Source: Brevipalpus yothersi (lineage: Eukaryota; Arthropoda; Arachnida; Trombidiformes; Tenuipalpidae). Taken from it: a DNA stretch of 64,000 bases. Location of the stretch: assembly GCA_003956705.1 (NCBI GenBank), contig QZCP01000136.1, positions 5,414-69,413 on the forward strand, written 5' to 3'. Under the pieces are notes generated by a model. It saw nothing but the letters and a program-made list of their open reading frames with translations, ran no database searches and was not told the origin of the DNA. Below, in pieces: positions 1 through 47,518 of this stretch; the stretch's first letter is position 1, and each line of letters begins with the position of its first letter. Position numbers and translations under genes: made by a program.

Positions 1-86
<86 letters not shown>
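1..86. repeat. (CT)43 microsatellite
   Basis: Pure dinucleotide run at the window edge; may extend further left. Confidence 0.98.
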
Positions 87-89
<3 letters not shown>

Positions 90-720
90 TGAACATGTAC
101 TTAGTACAGAAGAAAAAGAAGCAAAAGGTAATCACGTTTTTGGGTGAAGAGAAACTTTCATCTTCTTCTTCCTCTTCTTCTTGACAATACCTGGCATCTT
201 ATCTTCTTTTCCCAATGTTTTCCCAAGAAATATAAGTATCAGTTACCTTCATTTTGCTTTTTCGAATGATGATGATGGACTGATTCCAGTCTCATGAGAC
301 GTTTTGGTTCATCTTTTTCTTCTCCTTCTTTTTTTCTCTTCTTTTACTTCATCTTGCATAACGGAACCCTAGAAAAATCTGATCCAAAATCAAAGTCTAA
401 TGTCATATCATCGTGTGCATATGTGTGCCTGTTCTTCCACATCTTTTTCCACTCATGATGGAAGAAACAAATTTGAGATGAATATTTCAGTTTCCGAATA
501 GGAAATCTCTTTCTTCCCATCTATTCGTTGAAATTTTATCCATAAACTATATCACTGGATACCGAATTCAATTTCCTGTATTTTAATGTTACCTTTGAGA
601 AGAAAATGTGTGTGTGTGTGTGCCTATGTATTTTCACTCTCAGTGATATTGAAGTTTTTGGTGCCTTTTTCAGGAGACAGATGAGGTGAAAATTCCAAGA
701 TATGAATATTCTGACTTTCA

Positions 721-723
<3 letters not shown>

Positions 724-756
<33 letters not shown>
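724..756. repeat. (CT)n microsatellite
   Basis: About 16 units, pure. Confidence 0.95.
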
Positions 757-760
<4 letters not shown>

Positions 761-1693
761 GCAGCATTTTGATCTCTATTTCAAATGTTAACAAAGAAGA
801 AATACAATCCACACAAATGACTTACAATGTGGAGAATATTTTTTCACTCGAAATTTTCTACCATGAATCAGATGAGAAAGTAGAGGAAAGAATTTCATCC
901 TTCAATTCTCTTCTGGTACATTCTAACATTTACTGGTGAAGCTCATTTCTCAAAGCTGCTCGTGTGTGTATGTGTTGAGGAATATTTCCTTCTCATCCGA
1001 ATGCTAATAAGTGATGCTAAAAAAGAGACAAGAAAGAAGAGAAGAGAGAGAGATAGAAAAAAATGAATGAGTGGGTGATGAGAAGAATATAAATATGATT
1101 CGAAAAGAAGAGTCTCTCAGTCACCCTGGAATATAAGCCAGAATAGGAGTGGAAATGTTCTCTGCTTCTCATATTATTATTATTATTATTGGGTGGAAGC
1201 AGCCTTTTCATACGATGAACGCTTTACTATTCTCATTCTTATTCGCTTGTGTGTTGAAGAATACATTTTTTTCCAGCTCTCTTGTATTCCTTATTCCTTT
1301 TTCTTTCCATCTTTTCTCATATTAGTTTGGTGAAAATGTTTTATGAATCCTCTCTCTCCCTCTCTCTCATCCTCTTTCGATTTATATTCGTTTGATTGCT
1401 TTCTTTCTTATTCCATTCTTTATCTCTTTTCTACCTTTTTTTCTTGGCTATATTCGCTCTTTTTTGCTTTTATCCTCAAGTTCTTGTAAGGTGCCTACGA
1501 ATGCTCATGAAGCAGTGTTTCTATTCTATTCTATTATTTTCTATTTTTTTCGAAAGAAGATGATCAATGAACTCACCAATCTAGATATTATCTTTGAACT
1601 TTTTTCTTCAGCTTTTTTTACGAACATCCATTATCATTGTTCACTCATTAATACCTTCTTTTTCTACCTTTTTCTCTTCCGGAAACATTATAG

Positions 1694-36460
<34,767 letters not shown>

Positions 36461-38180
36461 TTCTTTATCAACCATCAAAAAAATTTCAAAATAACACAAG
36501 ACCATCGATATCATCAACAGCAACATCATTTTGATGATAATGATCACCATCACCGAGAGCACCATGATCACCATCAATTTGACATTAACAACATCAGTAA
36601 CATCAACAACAATATCATATTGATAGGAGATAATCAAGCTCGTAAAATGAGAAAACAATTGAACACAATTATCATCATTCTAATTTTTTTGTCTCCTTAA
36701 TGATGATTATTGATGAAACAAAAAAATTTGACAAAATTTTCTCCTCATCCTGACCCTCATCCTCTGTCTGTCTCTCTCTTCCTCTCTTTCTCTTGAATCT
36801 TTCTAACCCTTTCAGCCTCTCTCTTTCTCGCTTCTTTCTCATGATAATCCTTGAAACAAGATGATAAAGACAAAAAAAATTCGATAAAAAAAATTCCATG
36901 CACATAATTTCAGAAAAAATCAACAAGAGATGAAGATGAAGTTATAAGAAAAAGAAAAAAACACCTCATTTTACCTGTCTAGTATGTATAATTTTTTTAA
37001 ATCTGCTACATACATATATATATATAACATGAGATATCATTTCGACAACATGTTCCTAGGGACTTCACTTCTTCTCTCTCTCTCTTTCACACCCTTTTCC
37101 TCTTCCTTTTTTCCAACATCCCCTTCGAAAACCACCCACTTGAGAAGAAAAAAAGATGATTGATAAAAAAAAGAAAAGTGAAAAGAAAAAGAAGATAAAA
37201 TTTTCATCCTCCCAATCATACTGCCTTCTTCCACCATATCCATATCACCACCGGCAAAGTGATTATGATCATAAATAATAGGCCATTTTTGCATATTTTT
37301 TCTTTTTCTGCTTCTTCTTCTTTTGCTATCATACTTAACCAATTAATGGCTTGATATTTTCAGTGTATCATTAATTATTTTTTTCGCATTTTCGTTTATT
37401 GCCTTCTGTAATTTATCATATTATTTTTTTCATTTCTATCTCTCTCTCTCTCCTATTTTTTTCCTTGCTTTTTCCTACTTTCCTATGTGATTTTTTTTTC
37501 TCTCTTCCTTTTTTTCCACGTGCCATAATATTGGTTAACAATTTTGTTTTTTCCTATCTAATTATGATTCTCATTTTAACAACAACAACCGAAAGAATGA
37601 TGCTGGATGAAGATAGAGCATCAAATCACGTTGAAATAGTGAACGTGTGTCTTTTTTTCTTCTTTTCTCATTTTCCGAATCATTCGAATTCATTTCATGA
37701 TAAAATGTGTGAGTGTCTGCGTGTGTGAGAGAAGAATTTGATTCGAAAAATTTTCAAAAAATTTGATCCTCTTTCTATCAATCTCTTCATTCCAACACCC
37801 TGATCACCTGTGGTAGCTTTGTATATTGATTGTTGGAATATAATAATGATGTAACATCCACACATGACCAAAGTGTGTCAAATTTTTCTCTCTCTCTCTC
37901 AAAAATTTGACTATAATTTATATTCTCTATCCATCTTTCATCTCTTTCAAATCGATTTTGTGATTCAAATAATGATCAATCAATCATGTGGCCGGTGGCT
38001 CATGGATCACAAACAATTGACACACGCTTCAAATCTTTTCTTTTTCCTTCTCTTTTCCCTTTTTCTTCTTCTTCTTCTTCTTATCTGTCCATCAAGCGTG
38101 ATACAAATACACGTGGAATGTAGGCTATGTGATGAGAATTGACATATGGAGGAAATAAATTGTAACTGTAATTGAAGTCC
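36461..38180 (+). other. Probable calsyntenin 3' UTR
   Basis: Begins with a stretch rich in ATC/AAC triplets (about 36500-36620), then pyrimidine-rich sequence. The first clear AATAAA is at 38154-38159, giving an estimated 3' UTR of 1.7 kb. This is inferred from the signal alone. Confidence 0.4.
38154..38159 (+). terminator. Candidate polyadenylation signal for calsyntenin
   Basis: Canonical AATAAA, the first clear one I find after the calsyntenin stop codon. Confidence 0.35.
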
Positions 38181-39893
38181 ACATTTGAGTGTCCAAATTA
38201 TTTTCTTAATGTATATATCTGATTATATATCGTATTTCAAAATTAATCGTTCAAGCAAGCTTTGATCACTCAATAGTTGGAAAATGGTTATCCGGATGGT
38301 CCATCAAAGCGATCCTTTTTCCAATCAATATCAGAAAATATTCCAAATTATTATCAAATTCTGATATACAGTATTGGTAATCATTGATTATCAATGAAGA
38401 GATTTTGAAAATTGGATATTGTGTCTCAGAATATGATAATCATTTGGAATATTTTCCGAGTATCATAAAAACTCACAAGCATACCTAGGTGCGAATCAAA
38501 TGCGGATTATAATCAGAATGCCAACAATATGGGATGATAAGACAACCTCATTGACACATCAGAATCAACACAAGTTGGTCTGATTAATTTGATCAATCAG
38601 ATTCACGTTCAGTTTGTCATGTTAAACTGTTGTTACCTTCTTTCATGAATTAATCCATCCATGAGTTGTGGATGCATCTGATTTGATAATATTTTCCTTC
38701 CATTTTGATACACATATTGTTCAATTAATATAATGTTTCAAGTTTGTCAACATGAAACTCCACTTTCAAGTGGAGTGTCAACCACAAACACAACAAACGG
38801 TAACTCTCATGTCAACATTACTCTTACCTCTTACTAGCCCCAACCCAATGATTACCATAAATTAGATTGTTACAAAGTTGATTAAGTAGAATAGACAGAC
38901 CCCAACATATACATACAATTTGTGTTCATTTGTGCGTTGGAGACATTTTCATGTTGACTTTGGGAAAACAATTACATGTGCTATATGAGTTTCCGTCCCA
39001 TGATTAAATGTTTTCTTCTCAAACTTTACTTCTTCTCATTAACAGTCTGTTAATAACAGATGATGAGTCCATAACTGTGCTGTCGGATTTTTTTGGATTT
39101 CAAGCGTTTGGAATGCAATCAACAAATTTGGTTTCAGTTATCCTTCAAGTTTTCCTGATTCAAACCAATTATTCATGATTTTTCACTGTTTGACTAACAA
39201 TTGTCATTGTTAAACTGATGAATAAGTGTGTGATAACATATCCAAGTTGGGACTTTGGTTATCTTCGTTCAAAAACAGCACGTCAACTAATTACTGGGCC
39301 AAGGAATCTATGAGGATCAGATCCTGACCAAAAGTATGGCATCTTCAATCTGAAATTTTAGATAAAAGAAGAAGTGAACGCAAATTTCAAGATTTGTCAG
39401 GGTTTCATGGAGCTCATTAGATGCCCAAGAGTTTTTAAACCCATTAAGATTAATGAATATTGTTCTATCGGTGAAAAAAGATCAATTTTGTAAAGATTGG
39501 AGTCCATGGAAAACATGTTGGACTTGAAACCTCGACACTTTGCCTTTCAAGATGCCGCGATAGGAATTAATATCCACAGGATCGCAATTCTGGGACTGAT
39601 TGCCTCCCATCATAATCAAAGAGTACTAACCGGAAAAACCTACGAAAGCTACCGAAAAAGCGTTACAATTGTTATGCCTAAGTGCTTACTCTTGTTGCTA
39701 CTCTTTGATTATAATCAATTATAGCCAGAACGCAGAATCTCTAATAGATAAATTAATTGTTATGGGTGTGTTATGGCATAGTTGAATCAATTAATTAATT
39801 GTTCTCCAACACCAAAAAGTCACACAGCTATACAAATTGCACATGGTTGCGATTACATGAAGCTATTGGTGATCATCATTGTGGACTGAAAAC
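38181..39893. other. Intergenic region, calsyntenin to UGT
   Basis: No coding sequence recognised. Contains a long inverted repeat (38333-38456) and a perfect 9-bp-arm palindrome at 38757-38776. The UGT promoter should lie at its end; TATACAAA at about 39829-39836, some 60 bases before the ATG, is a weak TATA candidate. Confidence 0.6.
38333..38456. repeat. Inverted repeat (fold-back) with about 31-bp arms
   Basis: The left arm (about 38334-38364) and right arm (about 38426-38456) are reverse complements except for about three positions, including a 15-base perfect block containing AAAATATTCCAAAT. The spacer is about 60 bases. It could form a long hairpin in RNA or be a remnant of a fold-back mobile element. 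Confidence 0.6.
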
Positions 39894-39934
39894 ATGGGTA
39901 AGAAGTACCGAATATTGATCTCAGCGGTACCAGC
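39894..39934 (+). CDS. UGT exon 1 (13 codons plus 2 bases)
   Basis: ATG then codons for MGKKYRILISAVP and GC of an Ala codon, followed by donor gtaagt at 39935. It supplies the first beta strand that the main open frame lacks, and in phase it restores AMGHINS. Confidence 0.88.
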
Positions 39935-41295
39935 GTAAGTTGATGTTTTGTCACCCAACATTCTGGTTCATTTGATTTGATCTGATTTCTTTTCATTGAA
40001 GAATGGGACATATAAATTCAGTGGTTGGATTTGGTGATCTGCTCAAAGCTCGTGGTCATCATGTGATTTTCGCTCAAATTGAGAGATTCCGCAAGTTAGC
40101 TGAAGATCATGACTTTGAATTCAGACCATTTGATGAGAAAATAATCGGACAAGATGATGGTAGCAAATTTATGGAATGGATCGCAGACAATTCAAAATAT
40201 TTTGGTTCAAATTGGATTGAAGAAGCCAAAAATATGACCGAAAAAGATTCGAAAATTTTCGCTTCAATATTTAAGGGAAGCAGAGCGATTGATAGAGCTT
40301 TCGATAAAGTCATGAATGAAATTGGACATATCGATTGTACTGTGACTGATTTTTCGATCATCCTTCCATGTCAGAGTCGTAGAAAAAATTTGATCAATAT
40401 TCCACTCATCTCTTTCAATCCTTTACCCCTCTATCCTTCTGGTCCCGGAATATTTTCTGGTTTTTCGATAAAAAATTCTGATCAATCTGCATGGGCAGAA
40501 TACAAGACGCATATGGATCGACTATGGGCTGACACCAAAAGAGATCGGATCGAGTGGTTCAAATCTGAGGGCTTGGTAGATCTTGCTGAGAATATGTTCA
40601 AAGATGGTTATATACCACCGCCCGACTATTTTGGCTTTTATCTTTATCCAGAGGATTTGGACTATACTGAGTTCGGAAAGCCACATCGTGGATGGATTCG
40701 TGTCGACTCATGTATTAGAGATGCTGATTCCACTGAAAAGTTTGAAATTCCTGAATCTCTCAGATACAAACCAGGCAAGCTCATCTACTTCTCGTTGGGA
40801 TCACTTGCATCATGTGACTTGAAAGTCATGAGAAAGATTTTATCCATTTTGGCTATCAGCCCACACCGCTTCATTGTGTCAACTGGACACCATGGTGATC
40901 AATTAGAACTGGCTGATAACATGTGGGGGCAACCTTATGTTGATCAACTAAAAGTTCTTCAGACTGTTGACATGGCCATCATTCATGGTGGAAACAATTC
41001 AATTGTTGAAACTCTCTACTATGCCCGACCGATGATTGTGATTCCATATTTTTTCGATCAACTTGATAATGCAGGGAGAATCGAAGATCTTGGTTTGGGC
41101 AGGCGTTTTGATATTTGGAACATTGATGGAAGAGAATTTTTAGAAACTATCGAAAAAACTCTCATCAACACAGAGGTACATGAGAAAATTCGCGCAATTT
41201 CATTGAATATGAGATCATCAACCAGCCAGGTGAGGGCCGCTAAAATGATTGAAGATCTCATAGATGAAAAGATGGCGTCTGCTAATCAAAGTTGA
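39894..41295 (+). CDS. UDP-glycosyltransferase, bacterial-like (mite-type) UGT, two exons
   Basis: GT1-family enzyme that transfers a sugar from a UDP-sugar to small lipophilic acceptors, typically detoxification. Exons 39894-39934 and 40002-41295 join in phase to 444 residues. Visible: N-terminal ILISAVPAMGHINS with the His expected to act as catalytic base (about residue 17), downstream acidic residues in DCTVTDFS as the likely partner, and the donor-binding signature HGGNNSIVETLYYARPM (about 342-358) followed by PYFFDQ (about 363-367). No signal peptide and no C-terminal membrane anchor are present, unlike metazoan ER UGTs. The length and motifs fit the bacterial-derived UGT family described in spider mites. 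An in-frame TGA 24 bases before the ATG fixes the start. Substrate unknown. Confidence 0.93.
40002..41295 (+). CDS. UGT exon 2 (main exon)
   Basis: Acceptor after the pyrimidine-rich tttcttttcattgaag, first base A completing the Ala codon, stop TGA at 41293-41295. Carries the rest of both Rossmann domains and the UGT signature. The ATG at 40003 is internal, not the start. Confidence 0.93.
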
Positions 41296-41352
41296 TTAAG
41301 AATGCCCGTGGATTTGATTTCAATGATCCCGATGATTTTTTATAAGCTCAAA

Positions 41353-41358
41353 AATAAA
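41353..41358 (+). terminator. Polyadenylation signal of the UGT gene
   Basis: AATAAA 58 bases after the stop codon. Confidence 0.6.
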
Positions 41359-41424
41359 GTAAGCGAAAAATCCTCAAAGTTCTTGATAGTATAAGTGACT
41401 TTCAGCTACTTTAGTTAACTTCAG

Positions 41425-41492
41425 TTCTCAACGATTCTCAGAGATATGATGTCATGAAAATCTACAAAATCTGATTTATTGTCATGAAAAAT
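41425..41492 (+). repeat. Short dispersed repeat, copy 2
   Basis: About 68 bases matching 31243-31312 at roughly nine positions in ten, including a shared block CTACAAAATCTGATTTATTG. It immediately precedes the UGT 3' fragment. Confidence 0.75.
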
Positions 41493-41647
41493 TGAGAGAG
41501 AGTTTTTGAAAATTATCGAAAAAACTCTTACCAACGAAGAGGTACATGAGAAAATTCGCGCAATTTCATTGAATATGAGATCATCAACCAGCCGGAAGAG
41601 CCGCTAAAATCATTGTAAATCTTGTACATACTCTATTTGCTAATAGC
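41491..41647 (+). pseudogene. Decayed partial copy of the UGT 3' end
   Basis: Matches UGT positions about 41121-41285, including a run of over 50 identical bases encoding VHEKIRAISLNMRSSTS. An indel after that block shifts the frame into an early TAA, and the rest is diverged. The enzyme's N-terminal and signature regions are absent. It is a relic of a tandem or duplicated UGT. Confidence 0.85.
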
Positions 41648-42217
41648 ATCAATGCTCTTGTATTCTGGAGCTCTAGGATTGAATTGAAAATTTCATCACA
41701 CAAAATCGATATTTCCTGTTGATTTTTCAAGAATATAATTATCTTTCAATTCATTTCAACAATGTTGAATATTTATATCGATTTTTTGTCGAGCAAACAT
41801 ATTCTCTCTTACCACCTCATCATGAAACTAAATTCGATTTTGATCATACAAATGAATGAGATGTGGTAAGAATAGTCATCAAAATTAGTCATCAAAAAAT
41901 TCAATTTCGATGAAAAAAAAGAAATTCTTTCTCAAGCTTCATGCAATGAGCCTTTCTCCACCAGATAAATATTTTCCATCATGAACTAATTGAAGTGACT
42001 CATATTCCTTACTTCACATGTTGGCAATAATATCACGAGAGAAAGAATTGAAATTTCTTGTTCTGTGTTTTTCTTTCGTTTTCAAATAGTCAATATTATT
42101 TTTATTTGTTTTTTTTATTTTTTTCGCTTTTTGTCTAGAAAAAAGAAAGCTTTCTGCCTCTGGATTCCAGATCATGATCAATAGAAAAAATAGAATCAAT
42201 CTGATGCCACAAAAGGT
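41648..42217. other. Convergent intergenic spacer between UGT and sidestep-like gene
   Basis: AT-rich. Contains the 3' UTR of the minus-strand gene with its AATAAA candidates near 42101-42119; nothing else seen. Confidence 0.7.
42114..42119 (-). terminator. Candidate polyadenylation signal of the sidestep-like gene
   Basis: TTTATT on the plus strand (AATAAA on the minus strand), about 100 bases after the stop. A second copy lies at 42101-42106. Confidence 0.5.
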
Positions 42218-42268
42218 TTACACTGGCGTTGATCGAAAACTTTCCGGAGATGCAATATTAGCAGGAAC
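42218..42268 (-). CDS. Sidestep-like exon 11 (terminal)
   Basis: Acceptor ttgcag, encodes VPANIASPESFRSTPV, then TAA at 42220-42218. Confidence 0.85.
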   Translation of the reverse strand, partial: VPANIASPESFRSTPV

Positions 42269-45071
42269 CTGCAATAGAATTCAGTGAAATTAGAACAAAT
42301 TGTAAATCAAGTATACTGACAAAGGCGTGTTTTGGAATAAAAAGAAAATCAATTATTTTCTATTAGGGAAAAATAAACTTACAGGTGAGTTTTCAATTTG
42401 TATTTTAACAGGTATAGCCAAGGCTGGAGATGTGTCAATGTCAACAAAATGAATCTCGGTGAATGCTAGAAAATTTTCTGTCAATTCTTTTGGTGAATCA
42501 ATTAGGATCACTTTAGCAATTGGTTGTTCTGGGTGATTTATTTTTTTTCGATTCGAGAGGAGAGAAAAAATCAACAAAGACAATTAGTAAAGGTAATAAC
42601 TGCTTTAACGATACTCTATATGATATGATCATTCATCTTACCCATATTTTGTGATGGAATTATATCAGGTGTTCTGGAATTCACATTATCATCATCAATA
42701 ATATCCTCAGCAGCATCTTGTTTGTTACTGTTGGAAATGTAAATAGTGTTGATTGAAAATCAATAAAATTTATTTTACAAGATGAATCGATTCATCAATG
42801 ATTTGAGAATTTATGATCAAAGATGGAGGCGAATAAAACTTTTCTCCATCTTACCTGTTACTATTAATATCACTATTATTGCGACTATTCTCTCTTCGAG
42901 CTGCTTGATTAACTGATACTTTCAATCGGACTATGATGATTAAAAGGCACACAATGGTCATGATGGCAAATGATATCACAAATAGTAATGAAAGGGCACC
43001 AAATAATGATATTATTGGCACTTGTTCTGATGATATTGGTGGTGGAAAAGAGGTTCGTGAATTAGTTCCATCACGAATAGCGTGCCAATCACCTTTAAGA
43101 TCTGATATATGTAAAGGTATGGGCGCTGATTTATTGCCTTTCAAGAATAGTATAAAATCTTCACTTTTACCAGCTTTGTTTATCGAATATAAAATAATCA
43201 GGTATGAGGTGCTTGTATTAATGTTTTTTAATCGAAAAATGGGTGATTTCTGATTAGTATACGTTTCCACTAGCTTGTGTTCACCTTCGTCCTCATATAA
43301 TTCCAATATATGATCAATTGATGGTGATGATTTATCAGGTGCTGAACATTTGACTCTATAATCAGCTTCATCGTTTATAATCACACAAGATTCCAATTTT
43401 GCTGGTGGATCTGAGGGGAAAGAGGTATACAAAATATAAATATATGTAAATCTGGAAATGGTTCATCATATTCTCCTGATACCAGATTGGAAGTCAAAGT
43501 TTCAATTAATTACCTTGTGGAACTATTGAAAATATACACAATGATTCTATGGAACCGATAACATTTTTTGCACCACAATAATAGCTTCGAAAATCACTCT
43601 GTGATTCGACATTAACTTTGAATATACTCTTCAATGGCTCACCATGAGACATTGTTTTGGTTTCCATTTCAATAGCATCTCCGTTTGATTGATTTTTTGT
43701 CCACCAAAAGGTCACTTGTCGAGGATTAGCCTCAATTAAGCATGTGATATCGATCAATTCACCAATTGAAGCTGGATAAGCTGTCCGTTGATTATCTTTA
43801 CACACTGGAGAGACTGAAAGACAAAAATTATCATCATCAAGTTGAAAAATTATCAACAAAATTTCCAAGTGATAAACTTCCAAGATTTATCTCGAATAAC
43901 GGTGTAATTTATCTCTTCAGAACTTCCTGTCCTTCAATGAAATCTATCGAGCGTATTAACACTGTCAAATGCAATCTTTTTTGAACTTATTAATCATCAA
44001 ACTGAGTGACTGATAGACTATTCATATAATGGCAGATGCACTTTATTCATAAAATGAGTAAGAACTTTCTGCTCTCACATGATCAACAGTTTGGAATTCT
44101 GTTCGATTTCTGATATCGAATAAACTTTTATGAATTCAGTTTCGCTCGCTTCCTATCATTAATCACCTAAGCAATTGGTATCCGTTATTGATAATTTTGT
44201 TGAACTGTTGGATGAAGATTTCAAGTATTTTGAAATTTTTATTTTCAATGCATAACCTACATTATCATGTATACTATCATATTAAAAGCTGAACTTTTGG
44301 TTCGAAGGAGATCTCCAAGTTTGAGAAAAAATTCTTAGTTTTCAACTCATAAACCAGACGCTAGGTGTCACTGTTGGGCTCGTGGCAAAATGAGCGGGAA
44401 AAAGTAATACCGGAAGTGAGTAGCAATAAATTCGAAAAATAGTATCGTAGCCATGCAGATTTCATTCATTCACAATCATCAGCGGGAGAGAAAGCATTCT
44501 CTTTTTCATTCCAACGCCCACTATGATAAAAGAATACAAGAATAGCAAATCGCAATGCCTCCGCGATCATGAAAAAATTCTGTGAGATGATCAGTCTGGT
44601 GAACTTCCTGGGAGCAGCATTTTCCTGTGCGAAGGTATTCAAATCATTTCCACATGAATTTTTTCGGTATTATAGAGGATCGATTAACGATATTCATTGA
44701 GGAAGAGGAGGAAAAGAAAAAAAATAATTCCACACTTACATTGAACGTTGAGAGTGAATTGGTCTTCAAGCGAAGTGTTGACGATTCTCTTATTCTCCGA
44801 TTTACAGATCAATACTTTACCATCCATTTGTCGATGAAGTGGTAGATCGAGAATGCTCGCTGTATGATTGCCATCCTCAGAATATGTTTCACTGGTAGTT
44901 GGAGTGAAGAGGAAAAAAGTGGGAAAACCGAAATAGGATGAAAAATATATGTAAAAAGGAAATCGAGTCATCATTACGAGGGAACGCAAATGGAAAAAAG
45001 TGAAAAGTAAAAAGCTCAATGGCTACTCAACATAACGGTAAACATTCCCTAATAACATTGAACTTTATCTC

Positions 45072-45156
<85 letters not shown>

Positions 45157-46221
45157 GTCTATGTGTTTCTCTCTCTTCCTATTCTGGTCAAAGTATCAAC
45201 TATTAGGGTTCCTTCTTCTCTGTGACGCTTAAGGAAGTGGAAAAAAGAGAGAGAAAGAAACATTTTAGTAACAATGTGACATTCACCTTGTGTATGGTAA
45301 TGTTCGATTATTGAGATGCCATGTAATAATCGCTGGCGGTCTTGATCCGAATGTTGTACATGTGAATCGACTCTTTTGACCATTCTTTTTTACAGCATCA
45401 GTGTTGGATATTTTAACGTATATCGGTTTCACTGTAGAAGCAAATAAGTGAGAAAATGAAACGAAAGATTGGATTTCGATTCCGGAACATTCAAGAAAAA
45501 GAGAAGAAGAGGAAATAAAAGAAAATGGAATCACGAGAGATTTGATTGCAATTTGAAATGATGTGAACAATTGAGCCAGTTGAGAAACAATCCTTTTCAT
45601 TATTTGATTTCTGGTCGGATAATTGCAAATTATTTTTCTTCTTCTTCCTCTCTCTCTCTCTCTCGCTCAAAAGTGGAAAAGAGATCCCTCGTTTGATTGC
45701 AATTATTTATACAATTCGAATTACTCTTCTCTTTCTTCTCACAATAGTAGTTACACAACGCATAGTCAATGAGATGGCAAGTCAAAAAGATTGGCCAATG
45801 AGACAAGCTTTGAAGCATGCATGAATAACTGAACGAGCTGGCGACGAGAAGAGAGAAAAGAATAAGAATAAAGACTATGTGTGATGAGAGAATACATCTA
45901 GAGAGAGAATAGAGAGAGAGTGAGGAATAAGAGAACAACATCTCATGTGGTTGGAAGAATAAGATGAGGAAAGATGAGAGAACTCTGAGAGATACACAAA
46001 ACACAGAGACACACACAAAGTCAAAGAATAACTATTACTTTGGGTGAAAAAAGAACGGTTCATTCGAATTTGTTATGCATGAAACACGCACACACAAAGA
46101 CAATCTTAGTGAAAGAGAGAGAATAGCTCGTGCATAAAGGCATCTCTTGTATGTATGACATGTTCCTCTTTCATTCCTCAACGATGAAATTCCAGCATCC
46201 CAATTGATATAGCCCACATGA

Positions 46222-46289
<68 letters not shown>

Positions 46290-47465
46290 GATGATGGACC
46301 AAGTGGTGGAAAAAAGAGTTAGCTGATGCGAATATTATACTCATTTGGTTAGGAGAATAAAATTATCCCATATCTAATGTTACCCATAGACTATTTGTGG
46401 TGCATGTAGTTTTGTAAACTATGCGAGCCTTGACAGAATTGAGAATGTGATGAGCTAATCAGAGAGAAATGGAAAAGAGCGAAAGGAATGTTTTTGGATG
46501 AACAAAATCTTTTACATTTATCTTAACATTGTGGTTTCTTCCAATGCGAATATAATCTTGATAGTATTAAGAGTTGGCAAAGAGAACACAAAAAACTCAC
46601 GGAGTGAAACCTCTAAAAAATCAAGAATGATTAATTTTCCGCAAATTTTGTCATTGCATATTATTGTTATTTTGAGTGCCTCTTCTCAATATGAAAAAGA
46701 AAACGCTTTGTTCCAAACATTAAATACTTTCACAATGGGCTGATATTCTTGTCAATAATAAGTGAATTTTTTTCCATAAGAATTGTTATGATAACCTCAG
46801 ATGATGACTCTCATCCTGGAAAAGAATTGAATCACATTCTCATCGGATCAAGAGTGTATGTGCCTATCTGAGCTTGACTTTCTTCCAGGGCAAATTGTTT
46901 TCCCAAGTATTCCTTCTGTATTCTTTTTTTCTTATTCCTCAAATATGAGCTTGTTTATAAGCACATGAAATGATATGCGAAGTCACTCTAACTGTTCTCC
47001 TGACAGAATTTGGGAAAAAGAGTCGCAGAAGAGGATTATTAAGACAATAACGATAGTAAAGAGTAGATCAAATTCAAGAAGCTCTTCTCTGTATCGAAAA
47101 AAATAGGATTGAAATTACAAAACATCTTTCGACACTCATGGTGACTGAATGAGAACCATATTGTAAAGTGAAAAAAGGAAAGCTTTTTGCATGATATCAG
47201 TTACATTAGTTCAAGAAGATTTCCCTAAGCTACTATTGGCTATATGAGAAAAATTTCTGAATTCAGTTTCATTCTCTCTCAGTCTGTCTATCAGCATCGG
47301 CAGAATATTGGTGTCAAAAATTCAACCAAATAAGAAAAATACTAAACAAAAATATTCTTGAAGCATGAAATGTTCATCTCTCCTTCTTACTACTAGGTGA
47401 AGAATTGATATGCAGTACCAGAATTTTGAATCTTTTCCTTTTCCTTTTTCCTTTACTTTTGCGTG

Positions 47466-47518
<53 letters not shown>

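Larger units (their letters stand above)
1..1693. other. Upstream part of calsyntenin (intron or 5' region)
   Basis: Non-coding as far as can be seen. It opens with a (CT)n run and contains a second CT run (724-756) and long pyrimidine-rich stretches. No signal-peptide exon with an in-phase donor was found. Confidence 0.6.

Noticed and set aside
40003..40005. ATG at 40003 as UGT start
   Set aside because: It would remove the first beta strand; the upstream 41-nt exon restores it with consensus splice sites and matching phase.
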